64,000 nucleotides of DNA, from NCBI GenBank assembly GCA_963781285.1, contig CAWAFI010000003.1:248001-312000 (forward strand), given 5' to 3'. Below, piece by piece: positions 36,125 to 44,667 of the stretch. A program made the translations under genes and the position numbers. This stretch comes from CAIWHR01 sp963781285. GTDB taxonomy: Bacteria > Pseudomonadota > Gammaproteobacteria > Burkholderiales > Casimicrobiaceae. Under the pieces are notes generated by a model that was not told the DNA's origin, made no database searches, and saw only the letters and a program-made list of their open reading frames with translations. Numbering within the stretch: the first letter of the stretch is position 1; each line of letters starts with the position of its first letter.

Positions 36125-37813
36125 CTACACTTTCGGCGCATCGCGCAGCTCGCGCCGCAGGACTTTCCCGATCGGGGTCTTGGGCAAGACGTTGCGGAAC
36201 TCCACGTGGCGCGGCAGCTTGTAACCAGTGAGCTGGGTCTTGCAATGGTCGATGATGGCTTCCTTCGTGAGACTCGGATCCTTCTTGACGATCACCACCT
36301 TCACCGCCTCCCCCGATTTTTCGTCGGGCACGCCCACCGCACCGCATTCGAGCACGCCTGGATGCGTCGCCACCACGTTCTCGATTTCGTTCGGATAAAC
36401 GTTGAAGCCGGAAACCAGGATCATGTCCTTCTTGCGATCGGTGATCGTGACGTAGCCGTCGGCGTTCAAATGGCCGACGTCCCCCGTCTTCAACCAGCCG
36501 TCCTGCATCACCTTGTCGGTTTCGGCGGGATTGTTCCAGTAGCCCTTCATCACCTGCGGGCCGCGGATGCAGATCTCGCCGGTGTGCTTCTCGACCTCGC
36601 CCTCGCCGGTCCAAACCGGCAATTCGTTGAAGTTGTCATCGCGGATCGAAACGTCGGTGGAAGGAAACGGCAGGCCGATGGTGCCGTTCCAGGGCGTTCC
36701 CAGCGGATTGGCGCAGGCGCCGGGCGAGGCCTCGGTCAGGCCATAGGCTTCGGTGATGTAACGTTTGGTCGCTTGCTGCCAGCGCTCGGCCACCGGCTTT
36801 TGCACTGCTGCGCCGCCGCCGACCACCACCTTCAGGTGGGAAAAGTCGAGCTGCTCGAATCCCGACGCGTTCAGGAGGCCGTTGAACAGCGTATTGACGC
36901 CGGTCAGGACGCTCCACTTCCACCGCCCGAGCTCCTTGACGAAAGCCGGCATGTCGCGCGGGTTGGTGATGAGCACAATCAGACTGCCCCACTTCATGAA
37001 CGAAAGTGTCGAGGTGAGGCAGAAGATGTGGTACATCGGCAAAGGCGCCATGACGATTTCGGTGCCTTCCTTGAAGCTGCCCGAGACCCACACGCCGGTC
37101 TGCTCCAGATTGGCGAGCACGTTGCGGTGCGTCAGCATCGCGCCCTTCGCGACGCCGGTGGTGCCGCCGGTGTACTGGAGGAACGCGATGTCGTCGTGCG
37201 ACACCTCGACCGGCTGGAACGGCGCCGTCGCACCGCGCGCGAGCGCTGCGCGGAAATTCACCGCACCGTCGATGCGCCAGGCGGGGACCATCTTCTTCAC
37301 CCGCTTGATGACCAGATTGACGATCCAGCGCTTCGGTGTCGGAAGCAGGTCGCCGACCTGGGTGGTGATCACATGCTCGACCGGTGTGTCCGCGCGCACC
37401 TGCTGCAGCGTATGGGCGAAGTTCTCGAGAATGACGATGGCCCTGGCGCCGGAGTCCTTCAACTGGTGCGCGAGTTCGCGCGGCGTGTACAGCGGATTGA
37501 CGTTCACCACCGTCATGCCGGCGCGCAGAATGCCGAACAGCGCGATCGGATACTGCAGCAGGTTCGGTGACATGACGGCGACGCGCTCGCCGCTGGCCAT
37601 GCCCGGCAGTCCCTGGAGGAAGGCCGCGAAGTCGCGCGACAGCTGGTCCAGCTCGGCATAGCTGATCGTGCATCCGAGGTTGTGATAGGCGGGCCTGTCG
37701 GCGAACTTGGCGACGATCTTGTCGAGCAGGTCCGGGATCGAGCGGAAGCGGTCGGGGTCGATTTCGGCGGGCATGCCGACGGGATAGCTCTTGAGCCAGA
37801 TCTTGTTCACCAT
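36125..37813 (-). CDS. fadD: long-chain fatty acid--CoA ligase
   Basis: Activates fatty acids to acyl-CoA through an acyl-AMP intermediate, at the inner membrane. 562 aa. Adenylate motifs: LQYTGGTTGVAKGAMLTHRN (P-loop), EAYGLTEASP, GWLKTGDVGHLNADGYVTITDRKKD (FACS hinge region) and the C-terminal PKTPIGKVLRRELR with the catalytic Lys. GGAGG precedes the ATG at 37813. The gene is monocistronic, and its upstream region is shared with dcuB. Confidence 0.9.
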   Translation of the reverse strand: MVNKIWLKSYPVGMPAEIDPDRFRSIPDLLDKIVAKFADRPAYHNLGCTISYAELDQLSRDFAAFLQGLPGMASGERVAVMSPNLLQYPIALFGILRAGMTVVNVNPLYTPRELAHQLKDSGARAIVILENFAHTLQQVRADTPVEHVITTQVGDLLPTPKRWIVNLVIKRVKKMVPAWRIDGAVNFRAALARGATAPFQPVEVSHDDIAFLQYTGGTTGVAKGAMLTHRNVLANLEQTGVWVSGSFKEGTEIVMAPLPMYHIFCLTSTLSFMKWGSLIVLITNPRDMPAFVKELGRWKWSVLTGVNTLFNGLLNASGFEQLDFSHLKVVVGGGAAVQKPVAERWQQATKRYITEAYGLTEASPGACANPLGTPWNGTIGLPFPSTDVSIRDDNFNELPVWTGEGEVEKHTGEICIRGPQVMKGYWNNPAETDKVMQDGWLKTGDVGHLNADGYVTITDRKKDMILVSGFNVYPNEIENVVATHPGVLECGAVGVPDEKSGEAVKVVIVKKDPSLTKEAIIDHCKTQLTGYKLPRHVEFRNVLPKTPIGKVLRRELRDAPKV

Positions 37814-38374
37814 GAACCCCTCCTGCTGCTGTCTATCGTGTTGCCCCTCTCGAAGCCTGTCGCAGATCCTGGCCAGGGCAACGTGGGATCCAGCGTTTCG
37901 TGCGTCGCTACAGCTTCCATCGTACCAATACTCGCTGCCGCCGCGATCGACAGATGTGACAAGCCCAGCGTGAAAGCGTGCGGCAGATTGACGCACGGGC
38001 GTGTGTTGGCCGCACGACGTAGGCGACGAAGTTGAGCGCGGTCAACGATACGCCCGGGCAAGCCGCGGAGAATGAACGACGTCGTGGTGCCTGCGCGATG
38101 TTTTCGGGGCCGTTCCATGAACCCGCTGCCCCAAAGGGTGTGATTGGTCCCGATTGGCGCCACGAGGCCGTGTTCGTTACCGGACCCGGGGCGGATGCGA
38201 TGCACGGATGGCGTGCCCCAAGCACCGTTGTTCAACGTCGAGCCTGCGTACTGCAGCGAAAGGGACAGTCGCCCCATGGTCGCGCGATTCGCGGCCTGAG
38301 CCTGATGGAGGCGCGGACGATTCTGCAGTCAAAGCGCATTGCACCAGCCTTCCACGGAATAGAAAGGTGCCCTC
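37814..38374. other. fadD / dcuB divergent intergenic region
   Basis: 561 bp between fadD (minus) and dcuB (plus). It holds one good FNR-like promoter for the plus strand (38032-38073). An open plus-strand frame crosses most of it but has no ribosome site or family match; it only looks joined to dcuB because of the dcuB frameshift. Confidence 0.5.
38032..38073 (+). promoter_or_regulatory. candidate class-II FNR/Anr promoter of dcuB
   Basis: TTGAGCGCGGTCAA at 38032-38045 with GAGAAT at 38068-38073, which starts 29.5 bp from the box centre. This predicts a start near 38080 and a leader of about 295 nt before dcuB. The box deviates from consensus in one half-site base (TTGAG). Confidence 0.52.
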
Positions 38375-39714
38375 ATGGAATTCTTCCTGCAGATCGTATT
38401 GATCCTCGCCTGCCTGTTCTATGGCGCCCGCAAGGGAGGTGTCGCGCTCGGCCTTCTCGGTGGTATCGGCATTGTCATCCTGGTGTTTGCCTTCAAGCTT
38501 CCCCCGGCAAACCGCCGGTGGACGTGATGCTGACGATCGTTGCCGTGGTGGCCGCCTCCGCTACGCTCCAGGCCTCGGGCGGCCTCGACGTGCTGCTGCA
38601 GCTCGCGGAGAAGATCCTGCGGCGCAATCCGAAATATGTATCGATCCTCGCGCCGTTCACGACCTGCACGCTGACGATGCTGTGTGGCACGGGGCACGTC
38701 GTGTACACGATGCTGCCGATCATCTACGACGTCGCGATCAAGAACAACATCCGACCCGAGCGGCCCATGGCGGCATCCTCGATCGCGAGCCAGATGGGCA
38801 TCATCGCGAGTCCGGTGTCCGTTGCGGTCGTGTCGCTTGTGGCCTTCCTCGCCAAGGCACCGGCGGGCAGCCAAGTCATCGACTTCGTCACGCTGCTGTC
38901 GGTCACCATTCCCTCCACACTGGTGGGTGTGTTGATGATCGGGATTTTCAGCTGGTTCCGCGGCAAGGATCTCGACAGGGACGAGACGTTCCAGCAACTC
39001 ATCGCCGATCCGGAAAGCCGCAAATTCGTGTACGGGGAGTCCGCCACGCTGCTCGACAAGGAACTTTCGAAAAGCCAGTGGACCGCGATGTGGATCTTCA
39101 TCGGGGCGATCGCGGTCGTCGCCGTGCTCGGCGCCGTAGAGTCGATTCGACCTGCGGTAGCTGGCAAGCCCCTGTCGATGGTGTTGACGATCCAGATGTT
39201 CATGCTCATGGCCGGCGCGCTCATCATCGTGCTTACCAAGACCAATCCTACGTCGATCGCCAAGAACGAGGTATTTCGCGCCGGCATGATCGCGGTGGTC
39301 GCGGTGTTCGGTGTCGCGTGGATGGCCGACACGGTGTTCGAGGCGAACCTGCCGGGCATCAAGTCCGCGTTGGCGGACGTCGTGAAGACTCAGCCATGGA
39401 CCTACGCGCTGGCGCTTCTGATCGTGTCCAAGCTCGTCAATTCGCAGGCGGCTGCCATCAGCGCAATGGTGCCCGTGGCGCTCTCGATCGGCGTGTCGCC
39501 GGGGTACGTGGTCGCCTTTGCGGCCGCCTGCTACGGCTACTACATCCTGCCGACGTATCCGAGCGACCTCGCGACAATCCAGTTCGACCGCTCGGGCACG
39601 ACCCGCATCGGCAAGTATGTGATCAACCACAGCTTCATCCTGCCGGGCCTCATCGGGGTCTTCTCGTCGTGCGTGTTCGGATACATTCTGGCGGCTTCGC
39701 GCGGGCTGGTGTAG
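38375..39714 (+). pseudogene. dcuB: anaerobic C4-dicarboxylate transporter DcuB, frameshifted at 38501-38505
   Basis: Fumarate/succinate antiporter for fumarate respiration. The ATG at 38375 starts FLQIVLILACLFYGARKGG and continues to FAFKLPP, then a stop follows quickly. Another frame continues GKPPVDVMLTIVAVVAAS to the end. Adding one C to the run of five at 38501-38505 joins them as KLPPGKPPVDVM, giving 446 aa, the E. coli DcuB length. The remainder is strongly conserved (CGTGHVVYTMLPIIYDVAIKNN, ACYGYYILPTYPSDLATIQFDRSGTT). A homopolymer slip is the simplest cause, as a read error or as a real phase-variable mutation. Confidence 0.9.
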
Positions 39715-39831
39715 CGCCAAGGGGCGGCACACTTCGCTGCCCCGCGGCCGTGCCGCGCGCCAGCCATCGCGTGTGGACCGACGCTGTTAGCGCACGGCCT
39801 GCGCCGTCCGCTGCGGCGCAGGCGGGATGAC

Positions 39832-40032
39832 GATGGATCCGTCATCTACCTGTTTCTCGGCGGGTTCGTGCTGGCACTCGCGATCCAGCGCTGGGGCCTC
39901 GACCGGCGGATCGCGTTCCAGACGTTGAAGTGGGTCGGCACCCGGCCGGCGGCGATCGTTGCCGGCATCATGGGAGCCACCGCGTTCGTCAGCATGTGGG
40001 TGTCGAACACCGCGACCGCGGCGATGATGCTT
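39832..40032 (+). pseudogene. remnant of an SLC13/DASS-family anion symporter
   Basis: About 67 codons read VIYLFLGGFVLALAIQRWGL, then RRIAFQTLKWVGTRPAAIV and AFVSMWVSNTATAAMML. This is an internal part of a sodium:dicarboxylate/sulfate symporter: the SNT substrate motif and its preceding TM helix. There is no start codon context, the protein stops matching right after MML, and the rest of the gene is absent. It ends 5 bp before the asnB stop. This looks like debris from a deletion or recombination that joined the C4-dicarboxylate genes to the next block. Confidence 0.72.
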
Positions 40033-40037
40033 CGCGT

Positions 40038-41939
40038 TCAGGGCGTTTGCGGCACGCGTGAAGTCGAACGCGGCGCATCGATGAACGCACGAAACCAGAG
40101 CTCGAGCATGAGCAGCGTCCAGATCCGGTCCACCTGAATGGACTCGCGGTCCAGCGAGGCGAGAAGCTTCGCAACATAGTCCGGATCGAACAGCCCGCGC
40201 TCCCGCGCCGTGCGATCGAGCAGCACGTCGTGCGCCATCTGGCGCAGATCGTGACGCAGCCAGCGCTTCAGCGGGAGGGCGAAGCCGCGTTTCCGCCGCC
40301 GCAGGATGGGCTTGGGGACGAGGCCAGCGGCAGCGCGGCGCAGCAGGTACTTGCCGCGAACGCGCATTAGCATGCTGGCCGGAAGCCGGGCGGCGAATTC
40401 GACGACCTCCGTGTCGAGGTACGGGCAACGCACTTCGAGCGCGTGCGCCATCGACGCGATATCGACCTTGACGTTGATGTCGTCCGTCAGATATGTCTGG
40501 AAATCGAGGTCGGCGAGGCGGCCGATCGCGGAGCGGGCCGTGCTCTCGCCAAGCACCCGCTCGAAGCGCTCGATCGTGGCGCGCGAACTGGCGGCCTGCA
40601 TGTGCGGCAGGTAGAACTTCGCCTTGTCTTCGGGCGTGAAATGGCCGACGAGCGACGGGTACCGCGTCGCTTCCCCGCGCGGAAACGCCATGGCATAGCG
40701 CGCGGCGGAGGGCGCCGGAAAGTACAGCGCCCCGATCAGCGCGTTGCGGTAAATGGACTGCGCGACGAGCGGAAGGGCATCGTAGACGTGACCAAGGCGT
40801 GCGGTTCGGTACCGCTTGTAACCGGCGAAGACCTCGTCCGCAGCGTCGCCGGAAAGTGCCACCGTCACGTGCTCCTTCGTCATCCGGGCGAGGTAGTACA
40901 TCGCAATGGCGGAACTGTCAGCGAATGGCTCGCCGTGATGTCGCACGATGCGGTCGATCACATCGGTCATCGCCGGATCGACGATCATTTCGTGATGATC
41001 GGTGGCGTAGCGTGCCGCGATCAGGCGCGCAAACTTGAGCTCGCTGTCGTCGGCGTGGGGGAAGCCGATCGAGAAGGTCTTCACGCGTGCGGTGGAATGC
41101 GTGGCCATCAGCGCCACGATCATCGAGCTGTCGACGCCTCCCGAGAGGAACGCGCCGAGCGGAACGTCCGACACCAGCCGGCGCTTGACGGCGGAGGCGA
41201 GCAAAGACGACAGCTCGTCTGTGAGCTCGCGCGTCGACGCGGTGGGCACGCCGGCCGCGGGCTTGCGCCAGTAGCGCTCGATCCGGGCCGCGCCACCGGG
41301 TGCCAGAAGGGCGTAGTGCGCCGCCGGCAGCTTCGCGACGCCGAGGTAAGCCGACCGCGGCGACGGCACGTATTGCAACGTGAGATACTCGTCGATGGCG
41401 CCGTAATCGACTTCCGGCGCCGCGTCGGGAAATCCCGTCAGCAGCGCGTGCACCTCCGAAGCGAAGGCGATGCCGTGCGGCAGGCGGCGATAGAACAACG
41501 GTTTCTTTCCGGCGCGGTCGCGGGCGAGCAGAAGCCGGTTCTCGCGCGCATCGAACAGCGCGAAGGCGAACATTCCGGAAAGGCGCCGCACGCAATCGGG
41601 CCCGTGCTCCTCGTACAGGTGGAGAATCACCTCGCTGTCGCTCCTCGACCGGAACGCGTGGCCCTTGGCCAGAAGCTCCTGCCGGAGTTCCACGAAGTTG
41701 TAGATCTCGCCGTTCGCCACCAGCGCAACGCTGCCGTCCTCGTTGCACATCGGCTGGTTCGCCTCGGGGGAAAGGTCGATGATCGATAGCCGGCGATGGC
41801 CGAGCGCACAGGGCCCATGCCGCCAGATGCCATCGGCATTCGGCCCGCGGTGACGGATGGCCTCGTTCATGCGCCGAACCGCCTCCACATCGGACGGGGC
41901 GCCGGGATCGTGCGACAGAAAGCCGCTAATTCCGCACAT
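40038..41939 (-). CDS. asnB: asparagine synthase-like glutamine amidotransferase
   Basis: Class II glutamine amidotransferase plus asparagine-synthase ATP domain, 633 aa. The N-terminal nucleophile is Cys2 (CGISGFLSHDPG), followed by RHRGPNADGIW, FNGE-type VANGEIYNFVELR and SRSDSEVILHLYEEHG. The synthetase domain has the PP-loop FLSGGVDSSMIVALM and ALSGDAADEVFAGYKRYR. The start was chosen so Cys follows Met; the frame upstream to 42032 would bury the nucleophile. Many AsnB paralogues of this length sit in polysaccharide clusters and amidate sugars or other acceptors, and the neighbouring glycerophosphotransferase-like gene fits that. Confidence 0.88.
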   Translation of the reverse strand: MCGISGFLSHDPGAPSDVEAVRRMNEAIRHRGPNADGIWRHGPCALGHRRLSIIDLSPEANQPMCNEDGSVALVANGEIYNFVELRQELLAKGHAFRSRSDSEVILHLYEEHGPDCVRRLSGMFAFALFDARENRLLLARDRAGKKPLFYRRLPHGIAFASEVHALLTGFPDAAPEVDYGAIDEYLTLQYVPSPRSAYLGVAKLPAAHYALLAPGGAARIERYWRKPAAGVPTASTRELTDELSSLLASAVKRRLVSDVPLGAFLSGGVDSSMIVALMATHSTARVKTFSIGFPHADDSELKFARLIAARYATDHHEMIVDPAMTDVIDRIVRHHGEPFADSSAIAMYYLARMTKEHVTVALSGDAADEVFAGYKRYRTARLGHVYDALPLVAQSIYRNALIGALYFPAPSAARYAMAFPRGEATRYPSLVGHFTPEDKAKFYLPHMQAASSRATIERFERVLGESTARSAIGRLADLDFQTYLTDDINVKVDIASMAHALEVRCPYLDTEVVEFAARLPASMLMRVRGKYLLRRAAAGLVPKPILRRRKRGFALPLKRWLRHDLRQMAHDVLLDRTARERGLFDPDYVAKLLASLDRESIQVDRIWTLLMLELWFRAFIDAPRSTSRVPQTP

Positions 41940-42170
41940 TGGACGCCCCGGACATGCCTCCAGTGTACGTGCAGGCCGGAACGCCGCGAACTGGCGCGCC
42001 GGCGAGCCGCGGCCCGTTCGCGCCATGTCCACAACGGTGCACTAGAATGCGCGTGCAACGCTCCCGTGATCGCACGGGGCCGATTCACTATCGCCATGCG
42101 CGGGCGCGGCCATGGCGACGGGCCGGTCGCCATCGAGCGGAAGAGCGGGTGCCAGCGGAAGGAACGAGCC
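41940..42170. other. asnB / glycerophosphotransferase-like divergent intergenic region
   Basis: 231 bp separating divergent genes, presumably with a promoter for each. No FNR-like box or clear -35/-10 pair was seen. Confidence 0.35.
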
Positions 42171-43376
42171 GTGACGCGGGTGGGCTTCCTCTTCAATCAT
42201 TACGCGACGCACCAGGTGCCGCACGCGGCGCCCTATGCGTTCGAGCTGTCGCGCCGCCATCCCGAAATCGAAGTAACGATCGCCGCGTCGAGCGACGCCG
42301 AGCTCGCGGCTGCCGCGAAGATAGGGGAACTCTATCCGGGGCATCGCTGCATCCTGCGCCGGCTGCGCCCGGCGTGGTGGTACGGTCCGCTCGATCCCGT
42401 CATCTCCAAATTCGCCTTCGCGCGCAAGAATCGCATCCTGGCCGACAACCTGGATTTCTTCGCGGGCCTCGATGCGCTGGTCGCGCCGGAACGGCACTGC
42501 CGGCGGCTGCGCACGAGGCACCGCCTGCCGAAGCTCAAGCTCATCCACACGCGGCATGGCGCCGGCGACCGCAAAGGCACGACCGACGCGACGATGGCGT
42601 TGTTCGACCTCGTGCTGCTTCCCGGCCTCAAATACGTCGACCGGTTCAGCAAGCTGGGCTACGTGCGCCCCGGCCATTTCGTGATCGCGGGATGGCCGAA
42701 GTTCGAGGCCGTGCGGGCCTTCAATCCGGACCGGCGTCGCCTTTTCGACAATGCCAACCCGGTCGTCGTCTACAACCCACACTTCGATCAGCGCATCGGA
42801 TCGTGGACCCGCATGGGGCGTTCCGTTTTGGACTTCTTCGTTGCCAACCCGAAGTACAACCTCATCTTCGCGCCGCACATCGTTCTCTTCAAGCGGCGCT
42901 GGCGGCATCGCGCCTCGTTGCCGGACGCGTACCGCCGCGCGCCGAACATCCTGATCGACACGGACGGGGCCGCGTTGGCGGACATGACGTACCTCGACGC
43001 CGCCGACATCTACCTTGGCGACGTCAGCAGCCAGGTGTATGAATTCCTGATCGAACCCCGGCCGTGCGTTTTCCTTGACGCGCACGGCGTCGACTGGAAG
43101 ACCGACCCGCATTACGCGCACTGGCGTTTCGGACCGGTGGTTACCGACGTGGCGCGCGATCTCGGCCCGATGCTCGAGGATGCGGTCGCGAACCACGCGC
43201 GGTACCTGCCCGCGCAACGGGCGGGATTCGCCGAGACATTCCATCAGGATACGGCATCTACCGCGGCGCAACGCGGTGCCGATGCCATTGCCGACTTCCT
43301 GCGCGGCCGGGATCCGGCTCCTACTTTGCCGCCGCCTTCGGCGCTTCCGTCTCCCAGCCCCCGCCCAATGCCTTGA
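42171..43376 (+). CDS. CDP-glycerol glycerophosphotransferase-like / surface polysaccharide protein
   Basis: 401 aa from the GTG at 42171 (GGAAGGA upstream). GFLFNHYATHQVPHAAPYAF opens a GT-B-like N-domain. The C-domain has NPHFDQRIGSW, FAPHIVLFKRRWRHRA and DMTYLDAADIYLGDVSSQVYEFL; the last resembles the TagF/CDP-glycerol transferase nucleotide site. No signal peptide or TM helix. Likely adds glycerol-phosphate or a similar unit to a surface glycan; substrate unknown. Its last 56 bp overlap the OprM-like gene on the opposite strand. Confidence 0.68.
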   Translation: MTRVGFLFNHYATHQVPHAAPYAFELSRRHPEIEVTIAASSDAELAAAAKIGELYPGHRCILRRLRPAWWYGPLDPVISKFAFARKNRILADNLDFFAGLDALVAPERHCRRLRTRHRLPKLKLIHTRHGAGDRKGTTDATMALFDLVLLPGLKYVDRFSKLGYVRPGHFVIAGWPKFEAVRAFNPDRRRLFDNANPVVVYNPHFDQRIGSWTRMGRSVLDFFVANPKYNLIFAPHIVLFKRRWRHRASLPDAYRRAPNILIDTDGAALADMTYLDAADIYLGDVSSQVYEFLIEPRPCVFLDAHGVDWKTDPHYAHWRFGPVVTDVARDLGPMLEDAVANHARYLPAQRAGFAETFHQDTASTAAQRGADAIADFLRGRDPAPTLPPPSALPSPSPRPMP

Positions 43377-44667
43377 TCAGGTTCACGTTCGCGACGAGGC
43401 GACGCCCGAGAATGTCGATTTCGGCGCGTTCGTTGACAAGCGCCGCGGCCTGCACGACGACCACGGACAGATAGTTGACGATGCCCGCCCGGTACTGGTT
43501 GTTCGTGATCGTCACCGATTCGCGTGCCGCCTTCACCGCCGCAGCCTGCACGGCCGCTTCGTCTTCGAGAATGCGCAGTGCGGCGAGATTGTCCTCCACG
43601 TCGCGGAGCGCCGAGAGCACCGTTTGCCGGTAATTGGCGACCGTCTCGTCATAGGCCGCCGTCGCCTGCGCGCTTTGCGCGTCGCGCAGCCCGCCGTCGA
43701 GCAGGTATTGCGCGAGCGCCGCGCCATACGCGAACGGGATGTCGTGGCCATACCCCGCGAACAGGCTGATCGATGGATAGAACGCCGCCACGGCGACGCC
43801 GATCTGCGCATTGGCCGCGGCCATCCGGCGTTCCGCGCTGGCGATGTCCGGCCGCCGGAGGAGCAATTCCGAGGGAAGCGCCGGAGGCACCGCCGGGATT
43901 TGCAGTTTGGCGTCCGTCGCGGCGATGCCGAAATCGGCGGGCGCCTTGCCGATCAGGATCGCGATGGCATGCTCGAGCTGTGCCCTGCTCACTTCGGCTT
44001 CGAACGCCTGGGCCCGGGTCGAATTGAGCTGCGTCTCCGCCTGCACGACGTCGCCCCGCGAGGCGACGCCGACCGCATACTGGTTGCGCGTCAACTGCAG
44101 CGACCGCTCGTACTGCGCCACGCTGTTCCTGAGCAATCGGATCGCCGCGTCCTGCACGCGCAGCAGGAAGTAATTCTGCGCTACCTGCGCCTGCAGCGAG
44201 AGCGTCGCCGCCGCGAGGTCGTCAGCACTGGATTCGGCCGTGGCCGCGCTTGCTTCGACGCTGCGCCGGATGCGACCCCAGAGGTCGATCTCCCAGCCCG
44301 CGGTAACGACCCACGTTTTCGATTGGTGCCGGCCACGTTGAGCGTGAGGAAGCTCGGCGCGCGCGCGACATCGATCAGCGCCTGGGCCTGCCGCAGGCGC
44401 GCCTCGGCGGCACGGACGGTCTGGTTGTTGAGCACGACCTGCGATTCCAGCACGTCGAGCTCGCTATCGCCGTAGATCTCCCACCACTGGCCGCGCGGCA
44501 ACGCGCTGCCTGGCGGCGCGGTGGTCCCGTCCTTCGCTTCCTTGTACGCGGCGGGCACGTCCGCGGCCGGGCGAACGTAGTCGGGCCCGACCGTGCACGA
44601 GATCGGTGCTGGCGACCACGGCAGCGAGGGCCAGGAGGCGGATGGCGTCGATTCGGGAGTCGATCAT
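43321..44667 (-). pseudogene. NodT/OprM-family outer-membrane efflux lipoprotein, two frameshifts
   Basis: Outer-membrane channel partner of the RND pump upstream. The ATG at 44667 overlaps the mdtC-like stop and starts a signal peptide (RLLALAAVVAS). A one-base insertion near 44600 moves the frame just before the lipobox region CTVGPDYVRPAADVPAAYKEA. Then, near 44318-44321, four A residues where five are expected (NRK-TWVVTAGWEIDLWG) shift it back. Corrected, it is 448 aa with the usual repeat structure (VALVKQ-like LRNSVAQYERSLQLTRNQYA, LLRRPDIASAERRMAAANAQIG). The two shifts cancel, so both ends are in the same frame. It could be read error or decay. Confidence 0.85.

Noticed and set aside
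37986..38006. TTGACGCACGGGCG near the fadD/dcuB promoter as another FNR box
   Set aside because: Only the left half-site matches; there is no TCAA half at the correct distance.
38032..39714. A 560-codon plus-strand frame that looks like DcuB with a long novel N-terminal extension
   Set aside because: The first 150 codons have no homology or ribosome site; the true DcuB start is at 38375 in another frame and is separated by a one-base shift at 38501-38505.
39868..40137. An 89-codon ORF as a complete small membrane protein
   Set aside because: Only its first part matches an internal SLC13 segment; the rest is antisense to the end of asnB, so it is a fragment.
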